From Lachnospiraceae bacterium UBA3802 (GTDB lineage: Bacteria > Bacillota > Clostridia > Lachnospirales > Lachnospiraceae): a DNA stretch of 8,478 nt. Made by a program: the position numbers and the translations under genes. The DNA lies in assembly GCA_002369155.1 (NCBI GenBank), contig DFEM01000046.1, positions 1 to 8,478 on the forward strand, given 5' to 3'. Under the pieces are notes generated by a model. The model searched no databases. It was not told the origin of the DNA and saw only the letters and a list, made by a program, of their open reading frames with translations. Below, one piece after another: positions 7,067 to 8,478 of this stretch; within the stretch, counting starts at the first letter, position 1; the number at the start of each line of letters is the position of its first letter.

Positions 7067-7175
7067 TTAATAGAACCCCTCAAATTTCTTTCTTGCAACA
7101 ACATTTGCTCGATACCGAATCAAACTCTGTTAATCGCAACAAAAAAACACGCAGCCCATTTTGGGTAACATAACA
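7067..7175 (-). promoter_or_regulatory. Structured 5' leader of the GGDEF-EAL gene
   Basis: About 100 nt separate the predicted transcription start from the ATG, long for a simple leader. On the minus strand it contains a small CCCAAAATGGG hairpin and a seven-T run at 7148-7142. It also holds a 7-bp hairpin at 7125-7107 (GTTTGAT/ATCGAGC, loop TCGGT, two G.U pairs) and a weak GCAA/TTGC hairpin just upstream of the ribosome binding site. It does not match the c-di-GMP-I (GEMM) riboswitch consensus I know. A role in regulation is only a possibility. Confidence 0.3.
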
Positions 7176-7204
7176 ATTATACAACTATCAAAGACTTTAA
7201 ACAA
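7176..7204 (-). promoter_or_regulatory. Candidate sigma-A promoter of the GGDEF-EAL gene
   Basis: On the minus strand a perfect TATAAT (7181-7176) lies 17 nt after TTGTTT (7204-7199), which matches only the TTG half of the -35 consensus. It lies between the rfbB terminator and the gene and is the best promoter in this 220-nt gap. Confidence 0.6.
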
Positions 7205-7251
7205 CTTAAATATTTTTGATTATTTTAGTGATTTTTACCATATAAAGGTAC

Positions 7252-7279
7252 AAAAAAAGGACCGTTTTCGCGATCCTTT
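7252..7279 (-). terminator. Rho-independent terminator of the rfb operon
   Basis: On the minus strand AAAGGATCG pairs with CGGTCCTTT (9 bp, one T.G wobble) across a 6-nt CGAAAA loop, followed by four more T (7255-7252). It begins 7 nt after the rfbB stop codon, so rfbB is the last gene of its operon. It isolates that operon from the downstream GGDEF-EAL gene. Confidence 0.85.
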
Positions 7280-7286
7280 CTTGAAT

Positions 7287-8306
7287 TTATCTGTTGGCAT
7301 ACATCTTTTCGTAGTAATTCTGATACTCACCGGATACGATGGGCTCCCACCAGCTTTCGTTGTCAAGATACCATTTTATGGTCTTCTTGATGCCGTCCGC
7401 AAACATTGTCTCGGGAAGCCACCCGAGTTCATCATGAATCTTTGTGGGGTCGATTGCATAACGCATATCGTGGCCTTTTCTGTCGGTTACGTATGTAATA
7501 AGACTCTCGGGCTTGCCGAGTTCCTTGCAGATGAGCTTGACGATATCGATGTTCTTCATCTCGTTGTGACCGCCGATATTGTAAACTTCTCCGACTCTTC
7601 CTTTGTGAATCACAAGATCGATGGCCTTGCAGTGATCTTCTACATATAACCAGTCTCTTACATTCAAACCTTCGCCATATACGGGGAGAGGCTTGTCATG
7701 AAGAGCATTGATAATCATCAAAGGAATGAGCTTCTCAGGGAAATGATAGGGTCCGTAGTTGTTCGAACAGCGACTTATGGAAACAGGAAGTCCGTAAGTT
7801 CTGTGATAAGCTAGTACCAAAAGGTCTGCACCCGCCTTGGATGATGAGTAAGGACTTGATGTATGAATGGGTGTTGTCTCCGTAAAGAACATATCAGGTC
7901 TGTCAAGAGGAAGATCTCCGTAAACTTCATCCGTAGATACCTGATGATATCTTTTGATGCCGTATTTGCGGCATGCATCCATAAGAACGCTCGTACCGAT
8001 GATATTTGTATCAAGGAAAACCTGAGGATTTTCAATGGAACGGTCAACATGTGATTCTGCTGCGAAGTTCACAACCATGTCGGGATGTTCTTCTTCGAAG
8101 AGTTTTTCAACTGCTGCCCTGTCAGTAATGCTTTCCTTTACGAATCTGAAATTGGGATTATCCATTACGGGTTCAAGAGTCGAAAGATTACCCGCATATG
8201 TAAGGCAATCCAGACAGATGATTCTGTAATCCGGATATTTGTTAAGCATATGGAAGATAAAGTTGCTTCCTATGAATCCGGCACCGCCGGTTACAATGAT
8301 TGTCAT
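7287..8306 (-). CDS. rfbB: dTDP-glucose 4,6-dehydratase
   Basis: This 339-aa cytosolic enzyme converts dTDP-glucose to dTDP-4-keto-6-deoxyglucose, the second step of dTDP-L-rhamnose synthesis for cell-surface polysaccharide. It is an extended short-chain dehydrogenase. GGAGFIGSN (7-15) binds NAD+, STDEVYG (124-130) carries the T125-D126-E127 catalytic set of 4,6-dehydratases, YSSSK (153-157) holds the Tyr/Lys pair, and NNYGP (182-186) and NVRDWLYVEDH (215-225) are family blocks. Length is normal. The frame stays open back to 8420, but the extra 38 residues overlap the end of rfbA. A strong AAGGAGG lies 5 nt before the ATG at 8306, which I take as the start. It follows rfbA by 11 nt, so the two are co-transcribed. 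rfbC and rfbD are not in the window. Confidence 0.96.
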   Translation of the reverse strand: MTIIVTGGAGFIGSNFIFHMLNKYPDYRIICLDCLTYAGNLSTLEPVMDNPNFRFVKESITDRAAVEKLFEEEHPDMVVNFAAESHVDRSIENPQVFLDTNIIGTSVLMDACRKYGIKRYHQVSTDEVYGDLPLDRPDMFFTETTPIHTSSPYSSSKAGADLLVLAYHRTYGLPVSISRCSNNYGPYHFPEKLIPLMIINALHDKPLPVYGEGLNVRDWLYVEDHCKAIDLVIHKGRVGEVYNIGGHNEMKNIDIVKLICKELGKPESLITYVTDRKGHDMRYAIDPTKIHDELGWLPETMFADGIKKTIKWYLDNESWWEPIVSGEYQNYYEKMYANR

Positions 8307-8311
8307 GGTTG

Positions 8312-8318
8312 CCTCCTT
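8312..8318 (-). promoter_or_regulatory. Ribosome binding site deciding the rfbB start
   Basis: A perfect AAGGAGG on the minus strand with a 5-nt spacer precedes the ATG at 8306. Its first A is the last base of the rfbA TGA stop (8320-8318), giving tight coupling between the two genes. Confidence 0.9.
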
Positions 8319-8478
8319 CAATACCTCAAAGTCCCATCCGCGACATTTCGGAGATGTTCTCCATATGGGCTCTTCCCATATTTCGCAGCTGACTTCATAA
8401 GTTCTGCTTTTGTAATCCATCCTTTACGGAAAGCGATCTCCTCCGGCGCGGAAATCTTGACCCCCTGGCGCTTTTCAG
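8318..8478 (-). CDS. rfbA: Glucose-1-phosphate thymidylyltransferase, C-terminal end (cut by window edge)
   Basis: Only the last 52 codons are visible; the 5' part lies beyond the right edge. The translation starts EKRQGVKISAPEEIAFRKGW and continues with ITKAELMKSAAKYGKSPYGE, ending near NVADGTLRY before TGA (8320-8318). The EKRQGxKIxxxEEIAxRxGWI and YGxxL pattern is the well-conserved C-terminus of RfbA/RmlA, which makes dTDP-glucose from glucose-1-phosphate and dTTP. This is the first step of dTDP-rhamnose synthesis and supplies the substrate of the next gene, rfbB. It is not among the long ORFs because it is truncated. The identification rests on a short C-terminal match plus the rfbB neighbour, which together are convincing. 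Confidence 0.88.
   Translation of the reverse strand, partial: EKRQGVKISAPEEIAFRKGWITKAELMKSAAKYGKSPYGEHLRNVADGTLRY

Noticed and set aside
7067..7175. c-di-GMP-I (GEMM) riboswitch in the GGDEF-EAL leader
   Set aside because: The conserved GEMM core and tetraloop-receptor pattern are not visible on the minus strand.
7161..7649. 162-aa plus-strand reading frame
   Set aside because: It is mostly the antisense of rfbB, crosses the rfb terminator, has no Shine-Dalgarno, and its sequence resembles no family.
8307..8420. 38-residue N-terminal extension of RfbB
   Set aside because: It overlaps the rfbA 3' end, lacks a Shine-Dalgarno, and a perfect AAGGAGG precedes the ATG at 8306, where the family N-terminus begins.
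1..8478. CRISPR array, insertion sequence, tRNA or rRNA genes
   Set aside because: No regularly spaced direct repeats, transposase-like reading frame, terminal inverted repeats of a mobile element, or cloverleaf pattern was seen.

Overview
The window comes from an AT-rich, low-GC Gram-positive chromosome. The protein flavour (a DUF624/YesL membrane protein, a GntR/FCD regulator, a cytosolic SGNH acetylesterase, UxaC) and the AAGGAGG-type ribosome binding sites suggest a fibre-degrading Clostridia, most likely Lachnospiraceae (Butyrivibrio/Roseburia-like). This placement is inferred from gene style; no marker gene is present.

Layout: (1) 1-2392, minus strand: a two-gene operon, a signal-peptide-less sialate-O-acetylesterase-type esterase followed by a GntR/FCD regulator, ending at a UUCG-tetraloop terminator at the left edge. 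(2) 2393-2585: a divergent control region with nested inverted repeats that look like operators. (3) 2586-5398, plus strand: a three-gene operon of YesL-family membrane protein, glucuronate isomerase UxaC, and a single-pass membrane-anchored protein of unknown function whose start overlaps the uxaC stop. (4) 5405-7066, minus strand: a membrane-anchored GGDEF-EAL protein with a degenerate GGDEF half and an intact EAL half, convergent with the previous operon across only 6 nt. (5) 7067-7286: the GGDEF-EAL leader and promoter, plus the terminator of the next operon. (6) 7287-8478, minus strand: the end of a dTDP-sugar operon, rfbB preceded by the C-terminal end of rfbA, which is cut by the window edge.

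Regions 1-3 read as one divergently transcribed hexuronate/acetylated-oligosaccharide locus. The regulator probably senses a uronate-derived ligand and binds the shared intergenic region. The esterase would strip acetyl groups from imported oligosaccharides in the cytosol, and UxaC would isomerise released glucuronate or galacturonate. No glycosidase, transporter, uxuA, uxuB or kdg gene is in the window, so the rest of the pathway must lie elsewhere. The c-di-GMP protein and the dTDP-rhamnose genes appear to be independent units. Three gene starts (esterase, uxaC, rfbB) are better placed downstream of the longest possible ORF because a Shine-Dalgarno sequence lies at the internal ATG.

The most unusual points are uxaC lying between two membrane-protein genes, the repeat array in the divergent promoter, a Cys cluster inside the esterase, and the catalytically degraded GGDEF domain.
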